Made by a program: the position numbers and the translations under genes
The notes under the pieces: model-generated
What the model saw: only the letters and a program-made list of their open reading frames with translations
Database searches by the model: none
Told to the model about the DNA's origin: nothing
Assembly: GCF_030252345.1 (NCBI RefSeq)
Contig: NZ_CP126980.1
Location: 9,247,501 to 9,311,500, forward strand
Length of the DNA: 64,000 bases
Source of the DNA: Actinoplanes oblitus
Lineage (GTDB): Bacteria > Actinomycetota > Actinomycetes > Mycobacteriales > Micromonosporaceae
Direction: 5' to 3'
Shown here: positions 47,690 to 57,537 of the stretch, piece by piece
Layout: each line of letters opens with the position of its first letter
How positions within the stretch are numbered: position 1 is the first letter of the stretch

Positions 47690-48316
47690 GTGAAGTTCTC
47701 ATTCCGCCCCGTCGAGGGCGTCTTCTACGACCTCTTCACCAAGGCCTCGTTGAACCTGGTGAAGGGCACCGAGCTGCTCAACGAGCTGGCTCTGCCCGGC
47801 GTCGACGTGCAGTCGGTCAGTGAACGGCTGAGCGATGTGGAGCACGACAGCGACGCGATCACCCACGAGCTGTACAAAAAGATCAACTCCACCTTCATCA
47901 CGCCGTTCGACAGGGCCGACATCTATTCGCTCGGCTCGCAGCTGGACGACGTGATGGACCACCTGGAGGCGGTCGGCAACCTGCTCTACCTCTACGGGCT
48001 GACCGAGCTGCCGTCGCTGCCCCGGGAGATGCACGAGCTGATCAACGTGCTCGACCAGCAGGCGAAAATCACCTCCGAGGCGATGCCGCGGCTGCGCTCG
48101 ATGAAGGGTCTCGAGGAGTACTGGATCGAGATCAACCGGCTGGAGAACGACGGCGACCGCGCCTACCGGATGCTGCTGGTCCGGCTCTTCTCCGGGGAGT
48201 ACGACGCACTGACCGTCCTGAAGATGAAGGAGGTCGCCGACGAGCTGGAGGCGGCCTGCGACGCGTTCGAGCACGTGGCGAACACGGTCGAGACCATCGC
48301 GGTCAAGGAGTCGTAG
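47690..48316 (+). CDS. DUF47 (PhoU-like) phosphate transport accessory protein
   Basis: A GTG at 47690 gives 208 residues of PhoU-like helical bundle: FDLFTKASLNLVKGTELL-type start, LSDVEHDSDAITHELYKKIN and DRADIYSLGSQLDDVMDHLE (metal-binding E/DxxxD motifs), DGDRAYRMLLVRLFSGEYDA and EVADELEAACDAFEHVANTV. DUF47 proteins are encoded with Pit transporters and regulate their activity. Pit follows at 4 nt. Confidence 0.9.
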   Translation: MKFSFRPVEGVFYDLFTKASLNLVKGTELLNELALPGVDVQSVSERLSDVEHDSDAITHELYKKINSTFITPFDRADIYSLGSQLDDVMDHLEAVGNLLYLYGLTELPSLPREMHELINVLDQQAKITSEAMPRLRSMKGLEEYWIEINRLENDGDRAYRMLLVRLFSGEYDALTVLKMKEVADELEAACDAFEHVANTVETIAVKES

Positions 48317-48320
48317 GAAC

Positions 48321-49328
48321 TTGTCTGCCGAACTCGTCGCCGTCCTGGCGGTGATCACCGCCGCGATGGTGTTCGACTACACCAACGGCTTCCACGACGC
48401 GGCCAACGCGATCGCGACCAGTGTCAGCACCCGCGCGCTCACCCCGCGGGTCGCGCTCGCGATGGCCGCCGTCGGCAACTTCATCGGCGCGCACCTGGGC
48501 ACCAAGGTCGCCCAGACCGTCGGTGAGGGCCTGGTCAAGCTGCCGGTCGGCGTCCCCAGCCTGGGCATCGTCTTCGCCGGCGTGCTCGGCGCGATCGCCT
48601 GGAACCTGATCACCTGGTACTTCGGCCTGCCGTCCAGCTCGTCACACGCGCTCTTCGGCGGCCTGGTCGGCGCGACGACGGTGGCCAGCATCGGCACCGT
48701 CCAGTGGGCGAACATCGCGCACAAGGTCCTGATCCCGATGGTGCTCTCCCCGGTGGTCGGGCTGGTCCTCGGCTTCGTCGCGATGGTCGCGCTGATGTGG
48801 ACGTTCCGGCGCGGCCACCCGGGCAAGCTGAACCGCGGGTTCCGCATGGCCCAGACCGTCTCCGCGGCGTTCATGGCGGTCGGGCACGGCACCCAGGACG
48901 CCGCGAAGACCATGGGCATCGTGGTCCTGGCGCTCTACACCGGCGGCTACCAGAGCACCACCACGGAGATACCGCAGTGGGTCTACTGGGCCTCGGCCAC
49001 CATGCTGGCGGCCGGCACCTACACCGGCGGCTGGCGGATCATCCGCACGCTGGGCCGCAAAATCATCGACCTGGGTCCGTCCGAGGGCTTCGCCGCCGAG
49101 ATGGTGGCCAGCTCGGTGCTCTACTTCAACGCCTGGGTTCTGAAGGCGCCGATCTCCACCACACACACCATCACCTCAGCGATCATGGGCGTCGGTGCCA
49201 CCAAACGCCTCAGCGCGGTCCGCTGGAACGTGGCCGGCAACATCGTCATCGCCTGGGTCACGACGTTCCCCGCCGCGGCCTTCATCGCCTGCCTCCTGTA
49301 CTTCGTGACCAGGCCGCTCTTCACCTAG
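48321..49328 (+). CDS. pit: Low-affinity inorganic phosphate transporter Pit
   Basis: This 335-residue protein (TTG start with TAGGA upstream) has about ten membrane segments and the two PiT signature repeats: VFDYTNGFHDAANAIATSVS near the start and FMAVGHGTQDAAKTMGIVVL in the second half, with ITWYFGLPSSSSHALFGGLV and APISTTHTITSAIMG. It takes up metal-phosphate using the proton gradient. It complements the high-affinity Pst system encoded at 51.5-55.6 kb. Confidence 0.94.
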   Translation: MSAELVAVLAVITAAMVFDYTNGFHDAANAIATSVSTRALTPRVALAMAAVGNFIGAHLGTKVAQTVGEGLVKLPVGVPSLGIVFAGVLGAIAWNLITWYFGLPSSSSHALFGGLVGATTVASIGTVQWANIAHKVLIPMVLSPVVGLVLGFVAMVALMWTFRRGHPGKLNRGFRMAQTVSAAFMAVGHGTQDAAKTMGIVVLALYTGGYQSTTTEIPQWVYWASATMLAAGTYTGGWRIIRTLGRKIIDLGPSEGFAAEMVASSVLYFNAWVLKAPISTTHTITSAIMGVGATKRLSAVRWNVAGNIVIAWVTTFPAAAFIACLLYFVTRPLFT

Positions 49329-49413
49329 CCCGGCCGCCGGTAACCGGTCGGCACCCTCAAGAGCTCGCTGACTCGGATCCGCGCTGATCACTGATCGTCG
49401 CTCCCGCCAGGGA

Positions 49414-49467
49414 CCCTTCCGGGCCGGGCAGGACGCTGGCGCGTCCCGGACGCCCGGCCCGCAAGGG
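49414..49467. terminator. Compound hairpin between convergent pit and oxidoreductase
   Basis: Outer arms cgggccgggc/gcccggcccg (49420-49429 with 49452-49461) extend by CCCTT/AAGGG and enclose an inner stem ggacgc/gcgtcc (49431-49436 with 49441-49446). It lies in the 265-bp convergent gap and can terminate both genes. Confidence 0.65.
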
Positions 49468-49593
49468 CGACGCCCGCGGGTGGCCCCGACCGCCAACCCC
49501 GAACCCGACCCCGCCCACCCCGGGGCTGGTCATGGTGGTGGCATCACCGCGCCGCACAGCACCACCACGGCCGGGCGGGATCGAGGCGGTGGA

Positions 49594-50577
49594 TCAAGCG
49601 GGGTAGTAGACGCCCACCTGTTCGCGGATGGAGTCGAGGAGGTTCATGACCTCCAGCGTGGTGTTCTGCGAGACCAGCGGGCTCTCCAGCTCGCCGGCGG
49701 CCAGGCAGCGCTGGACCTCGGCCGCCTCGAACTGGTAGCCGCTGCCCGGGAAGTCGAACGCGAACGTCTCCGGCGCCTTGTCCGGGCGGCTGAGCGTGAA
49801 CGAGCGGGGCACCATGAAGCCCGGCGGGATGTCGATCCGGCCGTCGGTGCCGGTGATCGAGGCGGCGTTGCGGCTGGCGCCGTTGATGCTGCAGGTCAGC
49901 GCGGCGACCGCGCCGGACTGGTAGCCGAGCAGCACGCCGGTGTGCTCGTCCACCCGCTCCGGGGTGAGGTGCGCCCAGGCCTGCACCGAGATCGGCAGCC
50001 CGAGGAAGAGATGGGCCAGGTGGATCGGGTAGACGCCGAGGTCGAGCAGTGCCCCGCCGCCCAGCTCCGGGGCACGCAGCCGGTGCTCGGCGGCGAACGG
50101 GCCCTGCAGCCCGAAGTCCGCGTGCACCGCGCTCACCCAGCCGATGGCGCCCTCCTCGACCAGTTCGGCGGCCTTGCGGATGGCCGGGTTGCAGCGCATC
50201 CACATGGCCTCCATGAGGAACACCCCGCGGGTCCGGGCGGCCGCGATCAGCTGGGCCGCTGACGCCAGGTCGAGCGTGATGGGCTTCTCCACCAGCACCG
50301 CCTTGCCGGCCTCGACGCACTCCAGCGCGCCGGCCAGGTGGAAGGCGTGCGGGGTGGCGACGTAGACCACGTCCACCTCGTCGTCGGCGGCCAGCGCGGT
50401 GTACGAACCGTGTGCGCGGGCGAACCCGAAGCGCTCCGCGAAGGCGTCGGCGGTGGCCTGGTTGCGGGAGCCGACCGCGGCCAGCTCGGCACCGGGCACC
50501 AGCGGGAGGTCGGCGGCGAAGGTGGCGGCGATTCCGCCGGGCCCGAGGATGCCCCAGCGAACGTTCTGTCCGGTCAT
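49594..50577 (-). CDS. Gfo/Idh/MocA-family oxidoreductase
   Basis: The ATG at 50577 gives 327 residues. The Rossmann start is VRWGILGPGGIAATFAADLP, followed by VDVVYVATPHAFHLAGALEC and GKAVLVEKPITLDLASAAQL (the EKP motif). The C-terminal domain has LGGGALLDLGVYPIHLAHLF with the Asp-x3-His catalytic region. It oxidises or reduces a sugar or trans-dihydrodiol-like substrate with NAD(P); the substrate is unknown. A longer upstream frame has no support. Confidence 0.9.
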   Translation of the reverse strand: MTGQNVRWGILGPGGIAATFAADLPLVPGAELAAVGSRNQATADAFAERFGFARAHGSYTALAADDEVDVVYVATPHAFHLAGALECVEAGKAVLVEKPITLDLASAAQLIAAARTRGVFLMEAMWMRCNPAIRKAAELVEEGAIGWVSAVHADFGLQGPFAAEHRLRAPELGGGALLDLGVYPIHLAHLFLGLPISVQAWAHLTPERVDEHTGVLLGYQSGAVAALTCSINGASRNAASITGTDGRIDIPPGFMVPRSFTLSRPDKAPETFAFDFPGSGYQFEAAEVQRCLAAGELESPLVSQNTTLEVMNLLDSIREQVGVYYPA

Positions 50578-50713
50578 GATCCATACGCTATCGCCCATCC
50601 GGTCCCCGGGGAGCCGCCTGAACGACCCGGACGGCGCCAGGACCGGCACGCGACCGAGCCGACGCCTGCCCCGAGACCCGCCCGAACGACCCGGAAGGTG
50701 GCACGATCGACCG

Positions 50714-51496
50714 GTGACCGAGCCGATGCCGCTACCACCCGCCATGATGAAGAGGGCCCGGGAGTTCACCGGCCCGCCCGCGCCGGCCCGCCCGGCCGCC
50801 ACGGTAGTCCTGCTGAGACCGGCCGGCGCCGCCTTCCAGGTGTACGTGCTGCGCCGGAGGACCTCGATGGCGTTCGGTGGGGTGTACGCCTTCCCGGGCG
50901 GCGCCGTCGACCCGTCGGACCGGCCGGAGACGCTGCGCGACGACTGGGCCACCCGGCTCGGCCTGCCCGAGGAGCAGGCCCGGGCGGTGGTCGGCGCGGC
51001 GGCCCGGGAGCTGTTCGAGGAGGCCGGCGTGGTGCTGGCCGGCCCGGCCGCGGAACCGGACCGCACGGTGGCCGACGCCGACGACCCGACCTGGGAGTCG
51101 GACCGGGCCGCGGTGCTGCGCCGCGAGCTGACCATGGCCGACCTGCTGGCGCGCCGGGGCCTGCGGCTGCGCGACGACCTGCTGCTGCCGTGGGCCCGGT
51201 GGATCACCCCGGAGTTCGAGCCGAAAAGGTTCGACACCTGGTTCTTCGTGGCGCTGCTGCCGCAGTCGCAGGAGGCCCGGGACGTGTCCGGCGAGGCCGA
51301 CCGCACCGCCTGGATCGATCCGCTGGACTCGGCCGGCCTGCCGATGCTGCCACCGACCCGGCACACCCTGAACCAGATCGCCGCGGCTGGCACCATCCCC
51401 GGCGTGGTGGCCGCCGCCGAGCACCGGGACGCCGCCAACCCGGTGATGCCCCGCATCGACGTCGCCCCGGACGGCACCGCCACGCTGAGTCTGTGA
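50714..51496 (+). CDS. NUDIX hydrolase of the long (CoA-type/NUDT19-like) form
   Basis: A GTG at 50714 gives 260 residues: VVLLRPAGAAFQVYVLRRRT, FGGVYAFPGGAVDPSD (start of the box) and, after an insert of about 30 residues, VGAAARELFEEAGVVL (the REx2EE part). The split box and length resemble NUDT7/NUDT19-type enzymes that cleave CoA derivatives. ITPEFEPKRFDTWFFVALLP follows. The substrate is not proven. It converges with pstB. Confidence 0.85.
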   Translation: MTEPMPLPPAMMKRAREFTGPPAPARPAATVVLLRPAGAAFQVYVLRRRTSMAFGGVYAFPGGAVDPSDRPETLRDDWATRLGLPEEQARAVVGAAARELFEEAGVVLAGPAAEPDRTVADADDPTWESDRAAVLRRELTMADLLARRGLRLRDDLLLPWARWITPEFEPKRFDTWFFVALLPQSQEARDVSGEADRTAWIDPLDSAGLPMLPPTRHTLNQIAAAGTIPGVVAAAEHRDAANPVMPRIDVAPDGTATLSL

Positions 51497-51502
51497 CGCG
51501 GC

Positions 51503-51536
51503 GGAGCGCCGATCCCCGTACCGGAATCGGCGCTCC
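51503..51536. terminator. Bidirectional hairpin between NUDIX gene and pstB
   Basis: An 11-bp perfect stem (ggagcgccgat / atcggcgctcc) with a 12-base loop fills the 48-bp gap between two convergent stops. Confidence 0.7.
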
Positions 51537-51544
51537 CGCCCAGC

Positions 51545-52321
51545 TCAGCCGAAGCGGCCGGTGATGTAGTCCTCGGTCTTCTTCTGGCTGGGGTTGCTGA
51601 AGATCTTCTGGGTGTCGTCGTACTCGATGAGGCGGCCGGGCTCGCCGGTCTTGTCGATCGAGAAGAACCCGGTCTTGTCGCTGACCCGGGCGGCCTGCTG
51701 CATGTTGTGCGTGACGATGATGATCGTGAAGCGGTCCTTCAGCTTGAACATCAGGTCCTCGATCGCCAGCGTCGAGATCGGGTCGAGCGCGGAGCACGGC
51801 TCGTCCATCAGCACGACCTGCGGCTCCACGGCGATCGTCCGGGCGATGCAGAGACGCTGCTGCTGACCGCCGGAGAGGCCGGCACCCGGCCGGGCCAGCC
51901 GGTCCTTGACCTCGTCCCAGAGGTTCGCCGCGCGCAGCGACTTCTCCGCGGCGTCGTCCAGGATCGACTTCTTCTTCACGCCGTTGAGCTTGAGGCCGGC
52001 GACGGTGTTCTCGTAGATCGACATGGTCGGGAACGGGTTCGGCCGCTGGAAGACCATGCCGATCATGCGACGCACGGCGGTGATGTCCACGTCCGGGTCG
52101 TAGATGTTCTGGTCGTCGATGGTGAGGCGCCCCTCGATCCGGGCGTTCGGCAGGACCTCGTGCATGCGGTTGATCGACCGGAGGAAGGTCGACTTGCCGC
52201 AGCCGGACGGGCCGATCAGGGCGGTGATGGTCTTCGGCTCCACGACCATCGAGACGTTGTCGATCGCCTTGAAGGAACCGTAGTAGGAGGAGACGTTGCT
52301 CGCCTCGATGCGCTTGGCCAT
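51545..52321 (-). CDS. pstB: Phosphate ABC transporter ATP-binding protein PstB
   Basis: This 258-residue ABC ATPase has Walker [18 protein letters not shown], signature [17 protein letters not shown], Walker [16 protein letters not shown] and the switch His in [13 protein letters not shown]. The PstB hallmarks are [20 protein letters not shown] and [20 protein letters not shown]. It powers high-affinity phosphate import by PstSCA. It is the last gene of the pst operon, 16 nt after pstA. Confidence 0.96.
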   Translation of the reverse strand: MAKRIEASNVSSYYGSFKAIDNVSMVVEPKTITALIGPSGCGKSTFLRSINRMHEVLPNARIEGRLTIDDQNIYDPDVDITAVRRMIGMVFQRPNPFPTMSIYENTVAGLKLNGVKKKSILDDAAEKSLRAANLWDEVKDRLARPGAGLSGGQQQRLCIARTIAVEPQVVLMDEPCSALDPISTLAIEDLMFKLKDRFTIIIVTHNMQQAARVSDKTGFFSIDKTGEPGRLIEYDDTQKIFSNPSQKKTEDYITGRFG

Positions 52322-52337
52322 GGTGGGGGAACCTCTT

Positions 52338-53423
52338 TTACCGGGTCAGTTTGTTGCGGCGGGCGAGCAGCTTGGCGCCGACGGTGAAGATCAGCACGAG
52401 CGCGACAAGCGTCAGCGCGGCGGTCCAGGCGCGAGCCGGCGCGAACTTCGAGGCGTCGCCGGCCTGCTGGAAGACGTAGAGCGCCAGCGAGGACTGGCCC
52501 CCGGAGAACGGGTTGGGGTTCTTCCGGGCGAGACCACCCGCCACCAGCAGCACCGGGGCCGTCTCGCCGGCCGCGCGGGCGATGGCGAGCATGACGCCGG
52601 TGACGATGCCGGGCGCCGCGGTCGGCAGAACGATCTTGAGGATCGTCTTCCACTGTGGGACGCCCAGCGCGTACGCGCCCTCCCGCAGTGGACCGGGCAC
52701 CAGGCGCAGCATCTCCTCGGTGGACCGGACGATGGTCGGCAGCATCAGCACGGTCAGCGCCAGCGCGGCCGCGAACCCGGAGTACTCCGGGTTCCCGTCG
52801 TTGAACCACGGGCTGACGATCAGGACCCAGAAGGAGAGGATGAACAGGCCGGCGACGATCGACGGGATACCCGTCATCACGTCGACGAAGAACCGGACCG
52901 TGGTGGCGAACCGGCCGCGGCCGTACTCGACCAGGTAGATCGCGCCGAGCACGCCGAGCGGCACGGCGAGCAGGGTGGCGATGCCGACCTGCTCCAGGGT
53001 GCCGACGATGGCGTGGTAAGCGCCGCCGTTCGGGTCCCGGGCGCCGATGTTGGCCATCGTGGTGAAGAAGAAGTCGCTGTCGAGGCGCTCCACGCCCTTG
53101 GACAGCAGCGTCCAGACCACCGAGGCGAGCGGCAGGACCGCCAGCACGCAGGCGGTGTAGATGAGCGCCTGCCAGGTCCGGTTGCGGGCGGCCCGCCGGC
53201 CCTCCACCCGGCTGGCGGCCACGTTGAGCCCGACCAGGTAGAAGACACCGCCGAGGACGACGACCAGCACCCAGTTCCCGATGCCGGTGCCGAGCACCAC
53301 GGCCGCCGACACCACGAGCGCGGCCACCGCGACCAGCACGTTGGACAGGACGGGGAAGGTCCGGCTGCGGATGTTGTCGGGCGTCATCACGACGTCCGGC
53401 ATCTCACGGTCCAAAAGGCTCAT
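52338..53423 (-). CDS. pstA: Phosphate ABC transporter permease PstA
   Basis: This 361-residue permease has a roughly 80-residue N-terminal part with two or three extra hydrophobic segments before the core. The PstA core has SFFTTM-like [60 protein letters not shown] and the EAA-type loop [20 protein letters not shown]. It forms the membrane channel with PstC. Its start overlaps the pstC stop by 4 nt. Confidence 0.95.
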   Translation of the reverse strand: MSLLDREMPDVVMTPDNIRSRTFPVLSNVLVAVAALVVSAAVVLGTGIGNWVLVVVLGGVFYLVGLNVAASRVEGRRAARNRTWQALIYTACVLAVLPLASVVWTLLSKGVERLDSDFFFTTMANIGARDPNGGAYHAIVGTLEQVGIATLLAVPLGVLGAIYLVEYGRGRFATTVRFFVDVMTGIPSIVAGLFILSFWVLIVSPWFNDGNPEYSGFAAALALTVLMLPTIVRSTEEMLRLVPGPLREGAYALGVPQWKTILKIVLPTAAPGIVTGVMLAIARAAGETAPVLLVAGGLARKNPNPFSGGQSSLALYVFQQAGDASKFAPARAWTAALTLVALVLIFTVGAKLLARRNKLTR

Positions 53424-54490
53424 GCGGCACTGTCCCGGAACTCACGGCGACGGTAGATGATCGCCCGCGCGGTCATGTTGACGACGAGCGTGATCGAGAA
53501 CAGCACCAGGCCGGAGGCGATCAGGGCGCCCCGGCCGATGTCGGTCGCCTCGCCGAAGGAGTTGGCGATGTTCGCGGCGACCGAGTTGCCGCCGGTCTCG
53601 ATCAGGTTGAACGAGATGTTCCAGGTGATGCCGAGGGTCAGCGCCAGCGCGATGGTCTCGCCGAGCGCGCGGCCCAGGCCGAGCATCACGGCGGCGATCA
53701 CGCCGGGCTTGCCGTACGGCAGGACCGCGGTGCGGATCATCTCCCACTTGGTCGCGCCCAGGGCCAGCGCGGCCTCCTCGTTCATCCCCGGGGTCTGCTG
53801 GAAGACCTCGCGGGACAGGGAGGTCACGATGGGCAGCACCATGATCGCGAGGACCAGGCCACCGAGCATGATCGACTGCCCGAACGGGCCCTCGCCGCCG
53901 AAGATCGGCAACCAGCCGAAGTAGTGGTTGAGCCAGACCGAGAAGTCCCGTACCGGCTCCTGGAAGACGTCGCGGCCCCAGAGGCCGAAGACCACACTGG
54001 GCACCGCGGCGAGCAGGTCGATCGCGAAGCCCAGCGGGGTGGCCAGCCGCTTCGGCGCGTAGTGCGAGAGGAAGAGGGCGATGCCCAGCGCGATCGGCAC
54101 CGCGACGACGAGCGCGATGATCGACGACAGCAGGGTGCCGAAGGCCAGGACCGAGATACCGAAGGCCGGGTTCGCCTCGTTCGGGGTCCAGCGGTTGTAG
54201 GTCAGAAAGTTCTCGGTGTTGGCCTGCAGGGCCGGAACCGCCTTGGAGACCAGGAAGACCGCGATCGCGACGATGATGACCAGCACCATCGCGCCGGCGG
54301 CCACCGAGAGGCCACGGAAACCGGTCTCCATGGAGAACCGGGCCTTCTTGGAGAGGGCACCGCCACCGCCGAAGGGGGGCTCTTCGTAACGGCCCGGTGA
54401 CATGCCGGAACCGGCGCCCCGAGCGTGACGTCCAGTCACACCCAGGTCGCCGGCGGTGGCGTTCACCGAGCGAGAGGGAATGTCACCCAT
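53420..54490 (-). CDS. pstC: Phosphate ABC transporter permease PstC
   Basis: This 356-residue permease has a 50-residue polar start (the true start may be one of several later Mets), then six membrane segments. PstC motifs are NRWTPNEANPAFGISVLAFG, LSHYAPKRLATPLGFAIDLL, AAVPSVVFGLWGRDVF and the EAA loop MNEEAALALGATKWEMIRTA. It pairs with PstA. The gene follows pstS by 45 nt. Confidence 0.95.
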   Translation of the reverse strand: MGDIPSRSVNATAGDLGVTGRHARGAGSGMSPGRYEEPPFGGGGALSKKARFSMETGFRGLSVAAGAMVLVIIVAIAVFLVSKAVPALQANTENFLTYNRWTPNEANPAFGISVLAFGTLLSSIIALVVAVPIALGIALFLSHYAPKRLATPLGFAIDLLAAVPSVVFGLWGRDVFQEPVRDFSVWLNHYFGWLPIFGGEGPFGQSIMLGGLVLAIMVLPIVTSLSREVFQQTPGMNEEAALALGATKWEMIRTAVLPYGKPGVIAAVMLGLGRALGETIALALTLGITWNISFNLIETGGNSVAANIANSFGEATDIGRGALIASGLVLFSITLVVNMTARAIIYRRREFRDSAA

Positions 54491-54535
54491 CTACGCGCTC
54501 GCTGTCGTCTCGGAGGGATTAACGAACCGGGGGGT

Positions 54536-55639
54536 TCAGGACAGCTTGTCGACCGACGCGGCGACCTTGGCGCGCACCGTCTCGGGCAGCGGCGCGTAGC
54601 CCAGGCTGCCGAGCTTCTGCTGGCCCTCGGCGCTGGCGGTGTACTTCAGGAAGCCCTGCACGGCCTTGCCCTTGGCGGCGTCCGCGTACTTGGTGCAGAC
54701 GATCTCGTAGGTCGCCAGGACGATCGGGTAGGCGCCCGCCGTCTTGGTGTTGTAGTCGATGTCCAGCTTCAGGTCGTCGCCGGTGCCCTTGACGGTCGCG
54801 CCCTCGATCGCCTTGCCGGCGGCCTCGGGGGTCAGCTCGGTGTACTCACCGGCGCCGTTCTTGACCTTGGCCTTCTGCAGGCTGCTGTTCTCCGCGAAGG
54901 ACAGCTCGACGTACGAGATGGTGTTCGGGGTGCTCTTGATCTTGGCCGCGACACCGTCCGACTTCGGCGCGCCGGTGCCACCCTTGGTGGCCGGCCACAC
55001 CTTGGAGTGGTCGAAGGTCCAGTCCTTCTCGGCGGCCTTGCTGAGGTACTTGGTGAAGTTGTCGGTGGTGCCGGACTCGTCCGAGCGGTGCACCGCCTCG
55101 ATGGTGGCGGACGGCAGCTTGGCGTCGGCGTTCTCCGCCTTGATCGCCGGGTCGTCCCACTTGGTGATGGTGCCGGCGAAGATCTTCGCGATGGTGGCGG
55201 CCGACAGCTGCAGGCCGTCGACGCCCTGCACGTTGTAGACCACCGCGATCGGGCCGGTGACCATCGGGAGGTTGAGCGCCGGCGAGGCGCACTTGGCGTC
55301 GGCCTGCGGCTGCTCGTCGTCCTTGAGGGCCGAGTCGGAACCGGCGAAGTCGGCGAGGCCGGAGATGAAGGCCTTCACGCCGGCGCCGGAGCCGGTGCCC
55401 TGGTAGTCGATCTTGGCGTCGGCGCACGCGGCGGTGTACGCCTTGATCCACTCGTCCATGGCGTTCTTCTGAGCGCTGGAGCCCTGAGCCGACAGGGTAC
55501 CGCCGGCGCAGGTGCCCGCCGACGGAGCGGCGGCGCCCGTGTCCGACTTGGTGTCGGTGTTGTCGGAGCCGCACGCGGTGAGCGCGATGGTCGCAGTCAG
55601 AGCAATGCCGGCAACGAGACCGGACCGCTGGAACTTCAC
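54536..55639 (-). CDS. pstS: Phosphate-binding lipoprotein PstS
   Basis: This 367-residue protein has a lipoprotein signal peptide with lipobox LTAC (Cys23), so it is anchored on the outside of the membrane. The PstS fold shows LSAQGSSAQKNAMDEWIKAY, GSGAGVKAFISGLADFAGSD, NVQGVDGLQLSAATIAKIFA and VHRSDESGTTDNFTKYLSKA (phosphate-contacting Ser/Asp/Arg/Thr). It captures phosphate for PstCAB and is the first gene of the operon. A PHO-box-like repeat lies at 55706-55749. Confidence 0.95.
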   Translation of the reverse strand: MKFQRSGLVAGIALTATIALTACGSDNTDTKSDTGAAAPSAGTCAGGTLSAQGSSAQKNAMDEWIKAYTAACADAKIDYQGTGSGAGVKAFISGLADFAGSDSALKDDEQPQADAKCASPALNLPMVTGPIAVVYNVQGVDGLQLSAATIAKIFAGTITKWDDPAIKAENADAKLPSATIEAVHRSDESGTTDNFTKYLSKAAEKDWTFDHSKVWPATKGGTGAPKSDGVAAKIKSTPNTISYVELSFAENSSLQKAKVKNGAGEYTELTPEAAGKAIEGATVKGTGDDLKLDIDYNTKTAGAYPIVLATYEIVCTKYADAAKGKAVQGFLKYTASAEGQQKLGSLGYAPLPETVRAKVAASVDKLS

Positions 55640-55705
55640 GGTTGTTGTCCCCTTCGGGTTTCAGTGCAGCCGGTCGCTCACCGGCCCGAAGGGAAAACTA
55701 AGAGT

Positions 55706-55749
55706 GCGAAGTGACCTGCGAACCGGTCGCAAATGAACTGGGAGTGAAC
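55706..55749 (-). promoter_or_regulatory. PHO box (PhoP binding direct repeats) upstream of pstS
   Basis: On the minus strand four contiguous 11-base units read GTTCACTCCCA, GTTCATTTGCG, ACCGGTTCGCA and GGTCACTTCGC. Three match the actinobacterial PhoP direct-repeat pattern (G-G/T-TCA followed by variable bases). A fifth unit, GTTCACTTAAC, lies at 55794-55804, separated by exactly 44 bases, so it is in the same 11-base phase. The boxes sit 67-165 nt before the pstS ATG. The remainder of 55640-55963 holds no gene that I can support. Confidence 0.75.
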
Positions 55750-55963
55750 ACGTCTGGCCGTCGAGATGGCCGAGCACTGATTGCCAGTTGTCCGTTAAGT
55801 GAACCGCGCTCCCGCCATCCGATATGTCGGATAGGTATGCCCGGTCGTGACCTCAGCGAGATACCGGCTTGTCCTGGGCGTTACCAAGGGTGTGCGCGCC
55901 GCCACCATGAAGCACCGCCCGCCCTCACGATCGAGGACTGGCGGCGGGAGCGTTACGCCAGGG

Positions 55964-56809
55964 TTACCGACGGTAGTTGATGTCCGCCTGGTAGATCTCG
56001 AAGCCCAGCCGCCGGTACAGCGCCACGGCCGCCGAGTTCGACTCGTCGACATACAGCCCGGCCACGGTCAGCCCGGCGGCGGCCAGATACCGCAGCCCGG
56101 CCACGCTCAGCGCGGCACCGAGCCCGCGCCGGTGCCCGGACGGGTCCACCCCGAGCACGTAGATCTCGCCGAGCGCCGGGTCCGTGCCGGTCGCCGGGTG
56201 CACCTTGGTCCAGTGGAAGCCGAGCACGGTGTCCGCGATGTCCACGGCGAGCAGGAAACCGGCCGGGTCGAACCATGGCTCCGCCTCGCGCAGCCGCAGA
56301 TCCTCGATCGTCCAGCGGCCCTGCTCCGGATGCTCGGCGAAGGCCTTCGCGTTCACCGCGAGCCAGTCCTGCTCGTCGGAGCCGGGCCGGAACCCGCGCA
56401 CGGTGACGCCGTCCGGCAGCGGGATGTCGGGCAGCGGCTCGAGCAGGGACCGGCGCATCTGCCAGAGCACCCGCGCCCGGGTGAAGCCGTGCCGCTCGGC
56501 GAACGCGCGGGCGCCCGGGTCGTCCCCGTGCGCCCAGAAGCCGCGCGCCGCACCGCCGGCCGCGGCCAGCAGCGCGCTGCCGTGGCCCTGCCGCCGGTAC
56601 GCCGGATGCACGACCAGCTCGCCGGCGCCGTCCTCGACGAACGCGTAGCCGGCGAGCGTGCCGTCCGGCGCGTGGGCGAACAGGTGCCGGCCGCCGCCGT
56701 TACGGACGCGCAGCTCCACGTCCTCGGACAGCGGGTACCGCGCGGCCTCGGCCAGCGCCAGGACGGCGGTGGCCTCGGCGGCGGACGGCCGCTCCGTCTC
56801 CCTGAGCAA
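55964..56809 (-). CDS. mshD: Mycothiol synthase MshD
   Basis: This 281-residue protein carries two GNAT acetyltransferase domains. The N-terminal one has ELVVHPAYRRQGHGSALLAA; the C-terminal one has LGEIYVLGVDPSGHRRGLGA, ALYRRLGFEIYQADINYRR (catalytically important Tyr-rich end). MshD acetylates Cys-GlcN-Ins to complete mycothiol, the main low-molecular-weight thiol of actinobacteria. The start is TTG, five bases after the glnR stop, the same glnR-mshD order as in mycobacteria. Confidence 0.93.
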   Translation of the reverse strand: MLRETERPSAAEATAVLALAEAARYPLSEDVELRVRNGGGRHLFAHAPDGTLAGYAFVEDGAGELVVHPAYRRQGHGSALLAAAGGAARGFWAHGDDPGARAFAERHGFTRARVLWQMRRSLLEPLPDIPLPDGVTVRGFRPGSDEQDWLAVNAKAFAEHPEQGRWTIEDLRLREAEPWFDPAGFLLAVDIADTVLGFHWTKVHPATGTDPALGEIYVLGVDPSGHRRGLGAALSVAGLRYLAAAGLTVAGLYVDESNSAAVALYRRLGFEIYQADINYRR

Positions 56810-56814
56810 CGGAT

Positions 56815-57537
56815 CTAGACCGGGAGTGAGACCGGGTTGTTGTCCGGCAGCTGGCGGCCGGACGGCGGGACCACGAACTTGTAGCCCACCTGGCGCACGG
56901 TGCCGATCATCGACTCGTACTCCGAGCCGAGTTTGGCCCGCAGGCGCCGCACGTGCACGTCGACGGTCCGGGTGCCGCCGAAGTAGTCGTAGCCCCAGAC
57001 CTCGCGGAGCAGCTGGTCGCGGGTGAAGACCCGGCCCGGGTGCTGGGCGAGGAACTTGAGCAGCTCGAACTCCTTGTACGTCAGGTCGAGCGGCCGGCCC
57101 TTGAGCTTGGCGGCGTAGGTGTCCGGGTCGATGTTGAGCTCGCCGGCCCGGATCGAGCCACCGGCCCCGGCCGTCGCGTTGTTCAGCCGGCCGACGCTGA
57201 GCCGCAGCCGGGCCTCGACCTCGGCGGGACCCGCGCTGGCCAGGATCACGTCGTCGACGCCCCAGTCCGCGTTCAGCGCGATCAGGCCGGCCTCGGTGAC
57301 CACCGCGATCAGCGGCACACCGATACCGGTGGCGTGCAGCATGCGGCAGGTGGCACGCGCCTCGGAGAGCTCGGATCGGGCGTCGACGAGCACCGCGTCG
57401 GGGCTCGGCCCGGACACCAGAGTGCGAACGTCGCGCGGAGCGGTACGAACCGAGTGGGGCAGCAGGTCCAGGGCGGGCAACACGGCGGAAGGCTCACCGG
57501 CACGTGCCGTCACCAACAGAAGGATCTCCACACTCAC
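56815..57537 (-). CDS. glnR: GlnR-type atypical OmpR-family nitrogen regulator
   Basis: This 240-residue protein has a receiver-like N-terminus ([39 protein letters not shown] with Asp52, [20 protein letters not shown]). It lacks the acidic pair and conserved Lys of normal receivers. The winged helix (about 135-225) reads [40 protein letters not shown] and [13 protein letters not shown]. GlnR controls nitrogen assimilation in actinobacteria and does not depend on a kinase. The pairing with mshD matches Rv0818-Rv0819. Start is GTG; a second GTG lies two codons later. Confidence 0.88.
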   Translation of the reverse strand: MSVEILLLVTARAGEPSAVLPALDLLPHSVRTAPRDVRTLVSGPSPDAVLVDARSELSEARATCRMLHATGIGVPLIAVVTEAGLIALNADWGVDDVILASAGPAEVEARLRLSVGRLNNATAGAGGSIRAGELNIDPDTYAAKLKGRPLDLTYKEFELLKFLAQHPGRVFTRDQLLREVWGYDYFGGTRTVDVHVRRLRAKLGSEYESMIGTVRQVGYKFVVPPSGRQLPDNNPVSLPV

